Notes: generated by a model not told the origin, from the letters alone. Positions 36,290 through 57,557 are shown, counted from the stretch's first letter. The stretch is DNA of 64,000 bases from Xestospongia bergquistia (GCA_963965975.1 OZ014411.1:6929001-6993000), one strand, 5' to 3'. A program made the numbers and translations.

Positions 36290-39200
36290 TCAATCATTTC
36301 CCATTTTTCTTTTACAAGTTGTACAAAGTACCAAGGTCTTTAACCAGTTCATCACCTTTCAAACAATTAAACATTATTAATCTATTTATAGTCGATATAT
36401 ATGATACAACTTACAAAGTCATTCCTCAAAACATGAAAATAGAGGATAGCCACACCCTAAAAAGAGTAGATAAGAATCTTATGTTGCTTTTGTAAGTATA
36501 TTATACTATAATAGTATACTACCAAGAATAAGTGAGCGTGTTTAGGAGCCTCTAATATTCAATGTATAGAGGTAAATAAAAATTCATTGTAGTGTACATG
36601 CTTAATGGTTATTTCTTGTTTTCATTAATAACATACCACAACATGTTTTGGGTATATGCAATTTAAGGACATCAGTTTAATTAAAGTTTTGAATTTAATT
36701 TTAAAGTTTAATGTTTAGGGATCAGTTAACTAGATGTCTGCTAGATATGTATAAACAAATGAACTAACTTTCAAGTATTTAATATCAAAATTTTTATAAA
36801 CCAATGATAGTGGATAATAATATTTAATTAAAAATTTGCCTGAAACAATCTTAGCACTATTATAGGATCATTTGACATGATTTGTATGCAGCACAAAAAG
36901 TATACTCCATGTCATTGTATAGATAGACTTGATTATATACCTGAAATGAGTTAAGAATTGTGAATATCCAGAGAAATACTGATGTTTTAACATTCAAAGC
37001 AAATATACCAATAATCCATGTGATACCCAGAAGTGGTAATAAGACAATTGTCCCTTTTATAATAGACCTATAAGTATGTGATAAAAGTAGTTAATTTATT
37101 ATTATGACATACAAAATGTGAAGTGTTTATGAGTATTTTTGTATGAGTATACACAGATATAAAGTGATGACAAATTATTTATACTACTGTCTTATCTTCT
37201 ACTAATGTTGTGAATAATGAAATCATGTCTGTTCAATGTTATATAAATATGAGTCTCACTTCACTAAATCTGTTCTCTCTAAATTGTGTTCAGCACCTCC
37301 ATGTAATCATCCATGAATAATATGATATAGAGTTAATACAAGAAACACAGAATTGACCTAACCAAGAAGTTATAAATTTGTTTTGACTTAGAAAATAAAT
37401 ATTAGAACAATATATTGATTGCTTAAATTTTGACATCAATTATAACTATGATAGTTTTGTATATTACCAAAATAATGGCTACCATTGGACCTAAGAAAGA
37501 CCACATCATTCCATATGAGAATGAAAGCCAACATCTAATTAAGGAAGAATTTAATGTAATCTTATAATATTATATCCAGACTATCAACATACGTTGTAGA
37601 TGTTCCATAAAGGTGTGGCCTAATTCCTGCTGATACAGCAACAATAATAATTGGTAGGCCTAGAAAAGATAAGCCACTAAAGACTATATTGGTTAAATGA
37701 GTCAATGATATAACAATTCAATGTATTAATACATAATACTTACCCCATCCTAGTGGTAATAACAGATACCATTTATTTGCTAATGTACCATAGACTCTCA
37801 CAATAAGAATATAGAGCATTATTCCTTCAGCTAACATCCAACAGAAGACACATAGGAACAAGTAATGTAATAGACCAGCTATCACTGAACATAACCACTA
37901 AAGAAAACATACAAGTTAATATGTATTACAAACAAATAAAAATTTCTAAAAAATCATTAAATGAAGGGATGGTGGTAAAAACATCACAAATGATGGAATA
38001 GCAGTATAGACATCCCTACAATAACAGAAACAATAATAAGGGCATACATCTTGTTGCAACAGTTCTATAAGAAATCTAAAAGATTGTTCAGTTTAATAGA
38101 TAGTAAGGATTTTGTTTAAGAAATGTATTAATAATGCAGTAAAATATAGCCTTCAGTTATAAAAAAATTGTGTTCAGGTACTTGACTACTATGGGGGGAT
38201 GTCCATGCTGCATGCCATTGCCATTTTGAGTTTGTTTGAGATGTTTTTACTGATATATGTCCCAATGATATTTCTTACATTAATATTGAGAGCAGTTTCT
38301 ATACCAGAGACTAGTAACAAATGAGCCAGTAACAAGGCAAGTGATAAATTTATATGAATATACAACAGTGGTCCTTTATCTAAACCTTTCCTATGAGAAA
38401 CACCAGTTATTAACAAAGTGAGATTATATATTAATTCCTTACCTTAAAGCTATCAATAAAATAATTGTTGCAAGTAGACAGACTATTGATAGCAAAAGTC
38501 CAGTGTAGCCAATATCATTGAGGGAAGAGGCTTCTTGATCACTAAGCTTTAATAATGTTATTGTTGTTATGAATATTTTAATAAAGTATAATAGTATACC
38601 AGATCTTCTTGAAGAACACCTTGATGATCAACAAGAACAGCAAAACTAGTGAGATGTGTAGAAATACACTCAACTACTGTGTCAGATATAATCCTTGTTA
38701 TAACTCCATCTTGAGACCAATTACTACATTAAAATATAAACAGTTTACTCAGAAACATGTTTAGAATTACAATTCTATTATCTCATGATCTTAGTACTAT
38801 GATCTAGGACTATAATCTGAGGGACAGTCTTATTCAAGAAGTATATTGTTAGAAGATACCATTAAAAAGTAAAGTTACATGTAGAGTGAGATAATCTTAC
38901 CTATTTTTAACATCCCAAAATGAGCACAGTACCTTATCAGTGCTGATATTTAGTTTCTATGAAATGACAATTAAAAATAATATTATTTTAATGTTTACAA
39001 TTCCTTTGTTAATTACTATACCAATTTCTAATCTTACAGCCTCTTAATTGACTTATGATCTTACAAGTAACAAAATTTGGTTATGACATGTTTATTTTAG
39101 AAATTGTACTTACTAAATCAAGAGTAAAGCTGAGAGTGATGTTACCATATCTTTGAGTTTTGTTAGTATCAGTTTCATTTGAAATGATTTCTGCTGTCAA

Positions 39201-42200
39201 AATCACACTTGCAATTGTCCTATTAATTAGAACAAATAATTAACATAATTATATATATATATAAATCATTCTTATATTATTTTAATGTTATTGTTGTTGT
39301 CATAACAGACTGGAATACTGCATACACAACATTTGAACCATGCCAAGTAAAAAAAGGTCATACTAGAAAGAATATATTACCAAACATTAGTTACTATACA
39401 ATATATAGGAAATTTGTGTACAGTCTACATTTCAGTGAAATAAACCATACCTGTTTCCTGCAGGAAAAATTTGATTAACACTTTGAGTAATGGAAGTACC
39501 AACAATAGATGAACAACCTACACACATCCATAGATACACAAAATATTATTGAAATTATCATACTTTATTATATTACCTGGAGGAAATGACACAGGATAAC
39601 AGCCTTTGAATTGATCATCCAGATCCTCTTCTTCATTATCATCATCTTTTTTGCTCTTCTCTCTTGGTACTAAAATCCTCTTCATTATCTTGGACTTGTT
39701 TCTGTTGATGGAGTCATTACCACACACATATGAATATGGTATAGCAACTACAGCTGACAGGAATTAAATAAGAAGTTAAAATTTTTGACAAGACTATAAA
39801 TTACCTTTATTTTCATAACTAATATTTTTAACACCATTTTCATCGGGGACATGAAATTCAACATCTAAGAAAAGGTATATGATTCATATAATTCTTTGTA
39901 GTTATGTTACTGTTATACATACCTAAATTAGTACCATGATAACTAAAGTTTCCCCTGACACGTCCTTCTTTAGTCAGTATGGATCTACCACAAATTCTGT
40001 TGAGTTTATTTAAATTACTTAGTATTTGAGGACCTACATCAGTCTAATAATAAAAGAAACTATTAGTACAAATGTAATGGAAGCTGTTTATTACCATGGA
40101 TAAATTGTCTAGGATATCAACATGAATGCTATTCATTGTATTGTCCATTACAGTCATAAGAACCTACATATATAAACAGAATATGGATAGAGTAATATAA
40201 ACAGAATTATTTATTTCTATATGGATACTATATAAATGATTTATCATAAATTGTATTATGTTACTGCTACCACTTAGATATACACACTTATTTTATCAAA
40301 AATACTACTGTGATATTGCCTGATGCTAATAGTAATATAATTATAGATTCTTACTTCAGCATCATTATGATCAAAACATAAGGAGACAGTGCTGATATTG
40401 GAAGTAAAAAAGTCAAAAATTTCTGTTGTTTCCATTAACAGTGACTGTATATATTTTGTCTTACGAGACTTTCCTCTTAAAGCAAAGCTAAAACGATTCA
40501 ATGAACTAAATTGGAGAGAATTACTAAAAAGAGACTTGAGCAGGTTGTCCTACAACATTGAACAAGAAAAACACAATCATTAAGACTAGTATAATTTTAA
40601 GGTACTTGTGTCACTGTTAAAATAATATTTTTTTTAATAAATGTACATACAATCTGGTTCCATGCATTCCTACAAAATATAATGAAGTGTATATATTAAT
40701 TTCATAGTAACAGTCATGGTCCATCCAATGTTTCTAACGATTAACTACACATGAATAGCCCATTCCATTCCATGACACATTTATTACATTTATAAAGACC
40801 AATGAGACTATACATCATATTTATTTTATTCCATCAAATATTTTTATTTGTACATGCAACCTGTTTAACTATATATTGGTTAAATCAACTAATCAATTAT
40901 TACTGTGATGCATGCATGAGCTTAGTTGATATAACAATTTAGACTTAGAGATTACAGGATTGTACAGTCAGTAGTTACATTCTACAGTTGCCATCAATCA
41001 CTTAAAATCATTACAATTTAAACAGAGTTTGCACAAAAAATGTTGTTGTACTAAATTGTCTTGATGGCATTTCTTTGTCAATCAACAGCAATGTACCAGC
41101 TAATCCTGAAGGCTAGAGACTTAAGAAGTACGATAATGCTACTATAAGAACAGTTTTGTTAACCTCATAGCTTTTAATTATCAGTCATGGGGTCAATTGC
41201 AGGCAATTGTAATATATTACTATTACTATTACATGACTAACTAATACTAACTATTACAAATTACTATTACATACTACTGGAAAATGGCTTTACTTAACTT
41301 AATACATTAGCATTACATTTAATAAACATAGTTTTTCAAAAAGGAAATCAGTTAAGAGGCATCTTTCAGGCTGGAAATTTTTTTCTGTGATGTTTACAAG
41401 TTGTTCAACTGGTTCAGATGAGGCGGGAGTAGAAAGAATGTGGTGAGCTTACTTCCCTAAAGTAGGATATGTACTTTTGTGTGCTTTCCAAAATTAAAGT
41501 GGGTCATCACTCTCAGACAAATAAGGCTTAGAAAGGTAAGCAGTAATTTCAGCTTCAATGGTGTCTCCTCCTCTTGGCATTGATTCTGTCTGACTAAATA
41601 TATAGCTTAACAGCTGACTAGATTTCATATGACTAAATCTTGGCTGTCTTTGCCAGGATCTTGTTGACCACACCAGCTTTTTTACTCCTAGCAATACTCC
41701 TGAGCATGTGGTACTGAGACTATGACCAACAGCTGCTGATGTCAGACCATGAAAGCTTTTCAAAAACAGGTGATAGTTTCACTTGAATGATTTGATAAAG
41801 GAAGTTGAAAGAATGCTTTCTGACAAGTTTTGTGTGTTAATTGCAATGCACAATAGCACAACACTCACTATATTACTTCCTTTCAAGTATTATTTCTATT
41901 ACTATTACCTCAATTTTGAAAAACCCAATTACTATAATTGTTACTATTACCTATTACTATTACCCCATGTCTGCTATTTAGTCATATCCAAATTTGTAGC
42001 GTTTGTAGTAACAAAATATTCTCAATTATTAGTTATGACAAATTGAGACATGTCTAAACCAAGTATAGTTAAAATATGCTTACAAATTATGTGTGATCTC
42101 ATAGTGCAATGTGAAAAACACCATTCACTTTATGTAAACTTTGACTTAGGATATGATATAACAGTGAGTCAAGAGTTCAACTCAAACAGCTGCACTGTAC

Positions 42201-44131
42201 ATGTATTCTGAACTATAATTATCAGCTCATGCCAAAAATAAACAATTTCATTAAACCTTTCTGTCACACATCGCCAATATATGCGTTATGATTACGAAAG
42301 TACAACATAATAATGGTGTGTCAGTATTGTGTGCACAGTTCTACAATATAGGTTGCTAATACTTACTTGATTTTGTTTACTAGTATTAACATGCTTGTCA
42401 CTTAAAAACATTGTAATCAAGGCTTTGGTAATCACAGATTCATGTGATGTGCAGCCCAATACTGATTTATCACAAAGACAAAACAAATGAAATTCAATAC
42501 ATGAAATAAACCAAATAGAAGCTTTGAAGTTGATTGTTGATAATTGATGCCATGACTATGAGTGGACAATATTTCAACTGAACTAACATGTCGTCATATA
42601 GCATTTACAAACAAGCTGTAGTACAGTCTCATATGATTGATCATGTTAGCATACTTTACAAACTACATATAGTTTGCAATAGCTGCTGAGAAGGTACATA
42701 AACAATCAAGCCCAAAGTGCATTTGTAATCAAAAGAGTATTATGTTTTTTTTTTAATCAAATGCAATCTAAATAATCATACAACAAGTTGAAATAACACA
42801 CAACTTTTTATAGCATGTCTTTTTGGAGGCAGTGTTATGCTGTGTTTCTCTCTATATATATTTATGTGTCTCCTTTAATTTACACATACACATACAGATT
42901 ACACGAGATCAAATCAATAATTCTTTATAGTTCAGGTACAGGATAGGACAGTCACTCTACAGCTCTTTTTCTGAATTTTGTATAGTACAAACTTGATACA
43001 GGACTGTGTCTAAACATGAATTTAACCACTAACTAACATAGTACATGCCACACACCAAATTGTTGATCACAAATATCATTAATAACAGGAATATTTGGCA
43101 ATAAACTACATTACTATAGCTTATTGTCACAATAAACCACACTACTGGTTGATTTGGCAAATTTCCACATTACTAGAGGATGATCTCAATACAGGAAAAA
43201 ATATAATTATAGGCAATTATAGTGTAACCCAATTAGTATTGGACTACGCATTGTATTGCTGAACTTGGTAACCAACACTCAATTGAATTAACACAATGTT
43301 TTAATTATATACTCAATAAATCACCTGCAATAAGCTGGCAATTATCAACTTACACAGGCTTCATCAGTTGTAGATTCACAGATTTCTTCAGTACTCTCAT
43401 CAATTTTGTTTTCTATAAAATCCTTACATTTTATCATGTCCTGAGGAGATAGAGGATTACAGAGACTAAAGAGCAAATTCAAGCATGTTTGAATGAAGTG
43501 ATTTTTCTCTTGTTTTATAATAACACAAGTTTCAATGAACCCATCTATACAATCTTCAACATCTTCTTGATGACAAATAGTGAGATAAGATTGTGGAACA
43601 TTCAAGTGTTTTCGCATAAGAAATTCTTTTGCAATATATTCACTAACGCATAAATTAAAGTCGTTCTCTTTCTCAGTTAAGCTGGAACATGCATACACAA
43701 AACATGAATCTCTGGAATTGTTTTTGGTAATATTAAGTTCGTTAAGAACTCGGTCAATTTCCTTGAAACATTCATGTAGATCAAACACGCTTTCATTTGT
43801 TAGACTCCACTGGAATTGAAAACAACTTGACAGTGATGATATATTTTGTGAGATATTTTGAGGACAATGTACATTTGGTCGTGGCAGTTTGAATTCAGGA
43901 AATCTTTCTGCGCAAGTATCTGCAATATAATATAAATATGATAAAGACCTATAGTATTCAACAGATATACACAATTTGCATATACATGTATGCATGACTT
44001 CTGTACATACAGAGTCTGCATGTGAGTTTTTGAGGGTATTGTCAGCAATCAGTATACTCTCTACACTCACCATTATTAGACGCTGCTATGAGAGATACGA
44101 GAAAGATAATCAGCCCCAGCCGCAGCAACAT
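36290..44131 (-). CDS. Adhesion-type GPCR, array copy C (shortened C-terminal tail)
   Basis: Same exon plan as A. Signal-peptide exon 44071-44131 ([17 protein letters not shown]), ectodomain exon 43354-43919 with 15 Cys, first GAIN exon 40355-40549, TM1 38443-38546, TM2 38279-38390, and a TM3 exon near 37743-37897. GPS exons read C-S-F-W-D-V and [10 protein letters not shown]. All exons examined are open. The penultimate tail exon has an insertion relative to B and D and runs into TGA (36290-36292) after KRKMGND, so the normal last tail exon is lost; its remnant near 36.15 kb is degenerate. The seven-transmembrane core is intact, so C is likely functional with a tail about 30-40 residues shorter. 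Intron 2 is about 2.8 kb and holds a hAT remnant. Confidence 0.88.
41310..41763 (-). mobile_element. Decayed hAT transposase C-terminus in intron 2 of C
   Basis: The minus-strand frame reads [20 protein letters not shown], stop, [14 protein letters not shown], stop, [17 protein letters not shown] and then F-E-K-L. This is the dimerisation region of hAT (ZBED-like) transposases, where 'DPL.(F/W)W', 'YP.L', 'PASS..VER' and a final 'F.KL' are expected. Two in-frame stops and a changed ER make it inactive. Runs of TATTACTATTAC occur on both sides (41210-41280, 41890-41970). Confidence 0.8.
41572..43240. repeat. 1.66-kb segment of C intron 2, also present at 55673-57307
   Basis: From CTTGGCATTGATTCTGTC to the GTAACCCAATTAGTATTGG end, this segment is almost identical to the sequence 5' of D. 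It includes the upstream part of the hAT remnant and non-coding DNA beyond it. Confidence 0.85.
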
Positions 44132-44639
44132 TCTCCTTTGTGATTTGCAGCTGTCAATTTAGTCATAGATACCTGAAGATTAGTCGGTCACGTAGTCTCA
44201 CAAACCAGACCCACCCCTTCATAGGGTTGGATCAGGCTATTTTAAAATTTCGCGGGAGACATCTGATTGTAAGCAATGAAAATCACAACATCATGTTTTG
44301 CTCTTCATCATTAATTTGACATACTTGTCATTTCAAAGACATAAAAGTTTTCATAGATATTATTAATCAGCAATAACTAATAAAATTAAGAGTCTCTTCA
44401 TATAGGATGTAATTGAAGTTAGCAAAATTATACAGTAAATGATGATGAGTTCTGGAAGTAAGAACAAGCAAGTGGATAGAAAAATGGATGAGTAAACCAA
44501 TGGATTGACAATACAGATTATTGATTAACATTTTTTGTTCACAAATAAACACTCAATAGCATACGCTAATAAAATGAGTGCACAGAGAATGATATAAAAG
44601 TATCTTAAATAATCAATAGATATATGCATACATATACTA
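44132..44639. other. Intergenic 5' of C
   Basis: Between the start codon of C and the LINE 3' end. No exon or repeat identified. Unlike B and D, no TATA-like box is evident about 36 bases before the start codon. Confidence 0.4.
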
Positions 44640-46530
44640 GTGTGAATGGTGAAAGTGATCTTTTAACATTGATTTAAAAATTGAAATTGAGTCACATGAT
44701 TTAATTCCATGAGGTAGAGAATTCCAGAGAGAAGAAGAAGGAATGAAAGAGTAAAGGGCATGCAGCAGATGAATGGCAAAAGGGAATTGAGATGTTGTTA
44801 GTATGGTAGTATCTGGCAGTTCTTAGAGGAGGAAGTTGAGGCTATAAAATAGCATTTGGAAGAAAAGTGAAACCTTTAAAGAGAAATTTGAAGAGAAGAG
44901 TAAGTTTAGAAATAGCTCGTCGATTGGATAAGGGGACAAGATTGAAAAGTTCAAGGTTACTGTCATAGTTAGAATACCACTGTTTAGAACATATTCTAAG
45001 TGCAAATTTCTAAATGCTTTCAAGTCTTTTAATATCAGATTTAGTATGAGGATCCCAAAAAGATGAACAGTAAGATAGGTGTGGAAGAACTAGTGAAGAG
45101 TATAATGTGAAAAGTGATGATGGAGTGGAGAAGCAATAAAAGTTACAAAAGATGTAGCCAAGAATTTACAAGACTTGAAGCACACAGAAGAGATGTGAAG
45201 AGACCAAGAGAAGTTGCTATTGACAACAACTCCAAGGTACTTGTAAGAGTAAACATGTTCAATGGTAGAAGAGTTCAGGAAAAGAGGAAGTAGAGAGGAT
45301 AGGAATGATTGACTCTTCCTGGAAATAAGCATGTATTTTGTTTTTTTGAGTGTTAAATTTTCAAAGATGTAATAGGATCCAATCATTGATAGTGTTGATG
45401 TCAAATTGTATAGCAGTTAAATCAGAGCTAAATGAGAATGTGGTCAATAAATGAATGTCATTGGCATAGAGGATTAGTTTAGTAGAAGAGGAGAGTGTGA
45501 TGTCATTAATGTATAAGATAAACAAGAGTAGGCCTAGAATAGAGCCCTGAGGAACTCCCAAAGTGACAAGAGTACTGTCAGAGATAATTCCATTAACCAC
45601 AACTTGTTGAGAACAGTTACTTAAGTAAGAGAGAAACCAGTGGAGTTAGGATTGGAAGAAGATGAAGAGAGGAAAGACAGTCCAGCAAAGGAGAATGAGG
45701 AATGGAATCAAAAGCTTTGCTAAGATCAAAGACAGCACAAATAGAGGAGGAGAAATCAAGGGTCTGTTGCCACAAGTGAGTTGTGGAGATGAGAGTGAAT
45801 TCAGTACTAAAACCTGGGCAAAAACCAAACTGACTATCAGAGAGAATATTATTTTGAGAGCAGAAGTTGTGCATCCATAAAGAAATATGCTTTTCCAACA
45901 GCTTACTTACAAGAGATAAGAGAGAAATAGGATGATTACACGATGGTGATGAAGGTGATGTAGATTTTGGAATAGGAGTTATATGCGAGCATTTTCATTC
46001 ATATGGGAAGGTTCTGAAAGAGATAGATTGAATAAAAGTGAAAGCAAATATGAAATAGAGTGGGCAGTGGATTTCAACATTTTAGAAGAAATACCATCAG
46101 GGCCAGGTGAAGTGTCTGTTGGTAGTCGATGAATACGATGTAATACTTGTTCGAGAGTACAGAGTAAATCAGGAGGAGGATCATTGAAGGTAAGAGAGTG
46201 AGAGAGACATGAAGGAGAGCTTGTACAAGGATTAAAACTCTGAGTGAAAAGGTATTAAGGAGGTTGGCTTCGGCATCAGAAGTTGAGGCAGAAACACCAT
46301 TGTGATGGAGTGTAGGTATTTGGTTTTTGCTTTTGAGTAAGCTTTTTTGACAGATGACCAAAAAGATTGAGGTGAGGGTGAGTGAGATAAACGATTAAAG
46401 AATTGTTTCTTTAGATGGTGTTAGAAGTGAAAGGATGCTGATTTCTGTAGGCAGACCATAGAGAAGTAGAACCAATGTGTTTTGCTCTTGCAAATAAGTG
46501 GTTACATTTCTTGACCTTGGATAAATCTCT
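44640..46530 (-). mobile_element. 5'-truncated CR1/Jockey-like LINE, catalytically dead
   Basis: Minus-strand RT fragments in order: a linker near 46450, SPGPDGISSKML-type sequence near 46080, LVSKLLEKHISLWMHNF then SDSQFGFCPGFS (45830-45910), AVFDLSKAFDSIPHSPLLD (about 45700), LGVPQGSILGLLLF (45540), the active-site box YAND (45457-45468), YKYLGVVV (about 45240), and the C-terminal SSSLWNSLPHGIKS (about 44710). The second catalytic Asp of YADD is replaced by Asn and the frame is broken. The endonuclease is missing. Confidence 0.85.
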
Positions 46531-47631
46531 CATAAATTAATTTATTCTTACTTGTTATTCATTAATAACTACTAGTTATAATAGATTAGTGAGTAATAGA
46601 TAGATGGACTAGTAGATTCTTTATGTTGCCATACATGAGAGTATATCATCAATTAATGAATCATGATACTTAGACCCAAAATATATATTGAAAATGACTA
46701 TTGCATTATACAATTGTATGATGCAATTAGAAATTAAAGAAGCAGAATCCTCATTGTGGAAACTTGTATATATAAGAAACATATTGTAAGCTTTTTTGAA
46801 TGAGTAAACATTTCAAATTTGGGATAATTAAAATCTACCACAGTTTTACAGTCTTTGCAACTGTGACTTCAATTCAGTTACTAATTCATTCAGTATTTCA
46901 GAATCACTCAGTTTTTCATTGACATAATGGACTGAAAATATGCACCTGTAATACAAAACCTTGAAGACATTTTTTATAAATGAGCTTAGCAAGTCTTACA
47001 CAATCCTACATGCTATTAGTTTATAAAATGAAGTTAGAGCCATCATAAGATGACTTGAATATTGTTAATGATTCACAATGATTTTGTAGTAGCAAAACCT
47101 ATAGAAGAACAAGAGGTAATAAAACAAAATTGTTATTTACTTTAGAAGCTGGAGAAAGCACCAAATAGTTGTTGAAATAAATAGATAATACACAGTATAT
47201 ACATTTCCTAATTTATAGAGTAAACCTTAAAAGCTTAAGGACAATAGATTTATTTGTTGTTGTTAGTATGTATTATTTCTATAAAAATATTGATTTTGAA
47301 GTTTTATCCTTGAGTCATTGAATATAAAGTGTTTTTTCAGATGAGCATTTTATTGCCTTCTTTTACAGTTCATAACACCTTTGGTAATCCACAATAAAAT
47401 CAATGAGGTTCATCACCATGTGTCTAAGGAAAGAAGACATCGTGCTCACCAGTTAGGGTGCTAGAGGCATGAAACGAAATGACAGTAGTTCATTTTAAAA
47501 AAAACTAGAATAAGTTTTGAGGTATATATACTTTTGAAATAGTACAAAATGTGATGTTGATTAAAAATGATATGTACATAGTGATATATATTAAAATTAA
47601 TTAGTAATCTTAATAATAAAGTAAAAAAAAT

Positions 47632-47663
<32 letters not shown>

Positions 47664-47753
47664 TTGATATAATTATTTCTTTGGCTAGCTTGTCTGGACT
47701 TGTTCTTACTCACAGAGAAAGTGAATTAACTAAAAAAGATAATTTATATATTA
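46531..47753. other. Intergenic between LINE and the tail of D
   Basis: 46531-47330 shows no gene or recognised repeat. From 47335 on it matches the 3' flank of B (21171 onward), including a (TA)n tract at about 47633-47656. Confidence 0.45.
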
Positions 47754-55092
<7,339 letters not shown>

Positions 55093-55127
55093 TTTAATCA
55101 AATTATTATTAACAGTGGAATTTCCGT

Positions 55128-55164
55128 TATATAAACTATACAGAAGACTAACAAGTGACACGTG
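55128..55164 (-). promoter_or_regulatory. Candidate core promoter of D: TATA-like box and E-box
   Basis: TTATATA (minus strand, 55128-55134) about 36 bases before the start codon and CACGTG at 55159-55164, as in B. The two upstream regions are almost identical to about 55178 and then diverge. Confidence 0.4.
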
Positions 55165-55444
55165 CGATGTGTCAGAACCAAGTTCTGGTTACAATAATTA
55201 TTTCTTAAATCTGATCTTCATGTCTGACTCTTTTTTTTGATTCTCTAAGCAATGGACTTTTAGTATTTAATGATGTAACATTAATAAACTAACTCAACCA
55301 AACTAATAACATACACTGATATACAACTAAACAGTTCAGAGAGTTTAATACAGTTCGAGAGGGAACGATCAAACACACACCAGGTACTAGTATTTTTCAG
55401 AATAATCTCTTGTATATATTCGTAAACTACTCTGCACTACAGAC

Positions 55445-55672
55445 TATGATAACATCACACAGATTTTATCTTTGAACTATTGTCACATTCTATGTCATTC
55501 ATGTCACAGTCTATATGTCAGTAAATATGTGATGTTATAGATAACCAACAGTTATGTGACTACTACTTAGTTACACCTTCATTCTTAGTTAAAATATGTG
55601 GTACTTCATCCTTAACATTATGGCTTTAATAATTGAAACCACACTATACAAAGGATAGTTTAGTCATAACAA
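55445..55672. repeat. Direct duplication, left copy (about 228 bp)
   Basis: Starts TATGATAACATCACACAG and ends TAGTCATAACAAT. The same sequence, with no differences noticed, is at 57330-57557. A single diverged copy exists 5' of B (about 29935-30155). The pair brackets the segment copied from C's intron. Confidence 0.9.
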
Positions 55673-57307
55673 TCTTGGCATTGATTCTGTCTGACTAAAT
55701 ATATAGCTTAACAGCTGACTAGATTTCATATGACTAAATCTTGGCTGTCTTTGCCAGGACCTTGTTGACCGCACCAGCTTTTTTACTCCTAGCAATACTC
55801 CTGAGAATGTGGTACTGAGACTATGACCAACAGCTGCTGATGTCAGATCATGAAAGCTTTTCAAAAACAGGTGATAGTTTCACTTGAATGATTTGATAAA
55901 GGAAGTTGAAAGAATGCTTTCTGACAAGTTTTGTGTGTTAATTGCAATGCACAATAGCACAACACTCACTATATTACTTCCTTTCAAGTATTATTTCTAT
56001 TACTATTACCTCAATTTTGAAAAACCCAATTACTATAATTGTTACTATTACCTATTACTATTACCCCATGTCTGCTATTTAGTCATATCTAAATTTGTAG
56101 TGTTTGTAGTAACAAAATATTCTCAATTATTAGTTATGACAAATTGAGACATCTCTAAACCAAATATAGTTAAATATGCTTACAAATTATGCGTGATCTC
56201 ATAGTGGAATGTGAAAAACATCATTCACTTTATGTAAACTTTGACTTAGGATATGATATAACAGTGAGTCAAGAGTTCAACTCAAACAGCTGCACTGTAC
56301 ATGTATTCTGAACTATAATTATCAGCTCATGCCAAAAATAAACAATTTCATTAAACTTTTCTGTCACACATCGCCATTATATGCGTTATGATTACGAAAG
56401 TACAACATAATAATGGTGTGTCAGTATTGTGTGCACAGTTCCACAATATAGGTTGCTAATACTTAGTTGATTTTGTTTACTAGTATTAACATGCTTGTCA
56501 CTTAAAAACATTGTAATCAAGGCTTTGGTAATCACAGATTCATGTGATGTGCAGCCCAATACTGACTTACCACAAAGCCAAAACAAATGAAATTCAATAC
56601 ATGAAATAAACCAAATAGAAGCTTTGAAGTTGATTGTTGATAATTGTTGCCATGAGTATGAGTGGACAATATTTCAACTGAACTAACATGTAGTCATATA
56701 GCATTTACAAACAAGCTGTAGTACAGTCTCACATTGATTGATTATGTTAACATACTTTACAAACTACATATAATTTGCAATAGCTGAGAAGCTACATAAA
56801 CAATAAAGAGTATTATGTTTTCTTTAATCAAATGCAATCTAAATAATCATACAACAAGTTGAAATAACACACAACTTTTAATAGCATGTCTTTTTGGAGG
56901 CAGTGTTATGCTGTGTTTCTCTCTATATATATTTATGTGCCTCCTTTAATTTACACATACACATACAGATTACACGAGATCAAATCAATAATTCTTTATA
57001 GTTCAGGTACAGGATAGGACAGTCACTCTACAGCTCTTTCTCTGAATTTTGTATAGTACAAACTTGATACAGGTCTGTGTCTAAACATGAATTTAACCAC
57101 TAACTAACATAGTGCATGCCACACACCAAATTGTTGATCACAAATATCATTAATAACAGGAATAGTTGGCAATAAACTACATTACTATAGGTTGATGTCA
57201 CAATAAACCACACTACTACAGGTTGATTTGGCAAATTTCCACATTACTAGAGGATGATCTCAATACAGGAAAAAATATAATTATAGGCAATTATAGTGTA
57301 ACCCAAT
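55673..57307. mobile_element. Copy of C intron-2 segment with hAT remnant, inserted 5' of D
   Basis: Near-identical to 41572-43240 in C with scattered substitutions and small deletions (for example, about 30 bases missing near 56800). It carries the upstream part of the hAT remnant (55673-55864, minus, [13 protein letters not shown]) but not the PASS end. The left junction is abrupt at CTTGGCAT and the right one lies within the palindrome at 57292-57327. Confidence 0.8.
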
Positions 57308-57327
57308 TAGTATTGGGTTACACTATA
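57292..57327. repeat. 36-bp near-perfect palindrome at the right junction
   Basis: Arms TATAGTGTAACCCAAT and its exact inverse, with the 4-base loop TAGT. The left arm is the end of the C-derived segment; the right arm is not present in C, where GGACTACGC follows instead. Confidence 0.9.
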
Positions 57328-57329
57328 AT

Positions 57330-57557
57330 ATGATAACATCACACAGATTTTATCTTTGAACTATTGTCACATTCTATGTCATTCATGTCACAGTCTATAT
57401 GTCAGTAAATATGTGATGTTATAGATAACCAACAGTTATGTGACTACTACTTAGTTACACCTTCATTCTTAGTTAAAATATGTGGTACTTCATCCTTAAC
57501 ATTATGGCTTTAATAATTGAAACCACACTATACAAAGGATAGTTTAGTCATAACAAT
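57330..57557. repeat. Direct duplication, right copy (about 228 bp)
   Basis: Second copy of 55445-55672. Beyond it the sequence (GCATCTCAATTATCC onward) continues as in the region 5' of B from about 30157, so this copy is the one joined to the original right flank. Confidence 0.9.

Noticed and set aside
41783..42046. 87-residue plus-strand frame, repeated at 55884-56147
   Set aside because: Its conservation is explained by the recent copying of the whole segment. It overlaps hAT-flanking TATTAC repeats and has no domain features.
36290..44131. Calling C a pseudogene because of its early stop
   Set aside because: The stop is in the tail after TM7. All upstream exons examined are open, and the GPS and TM core are intact.
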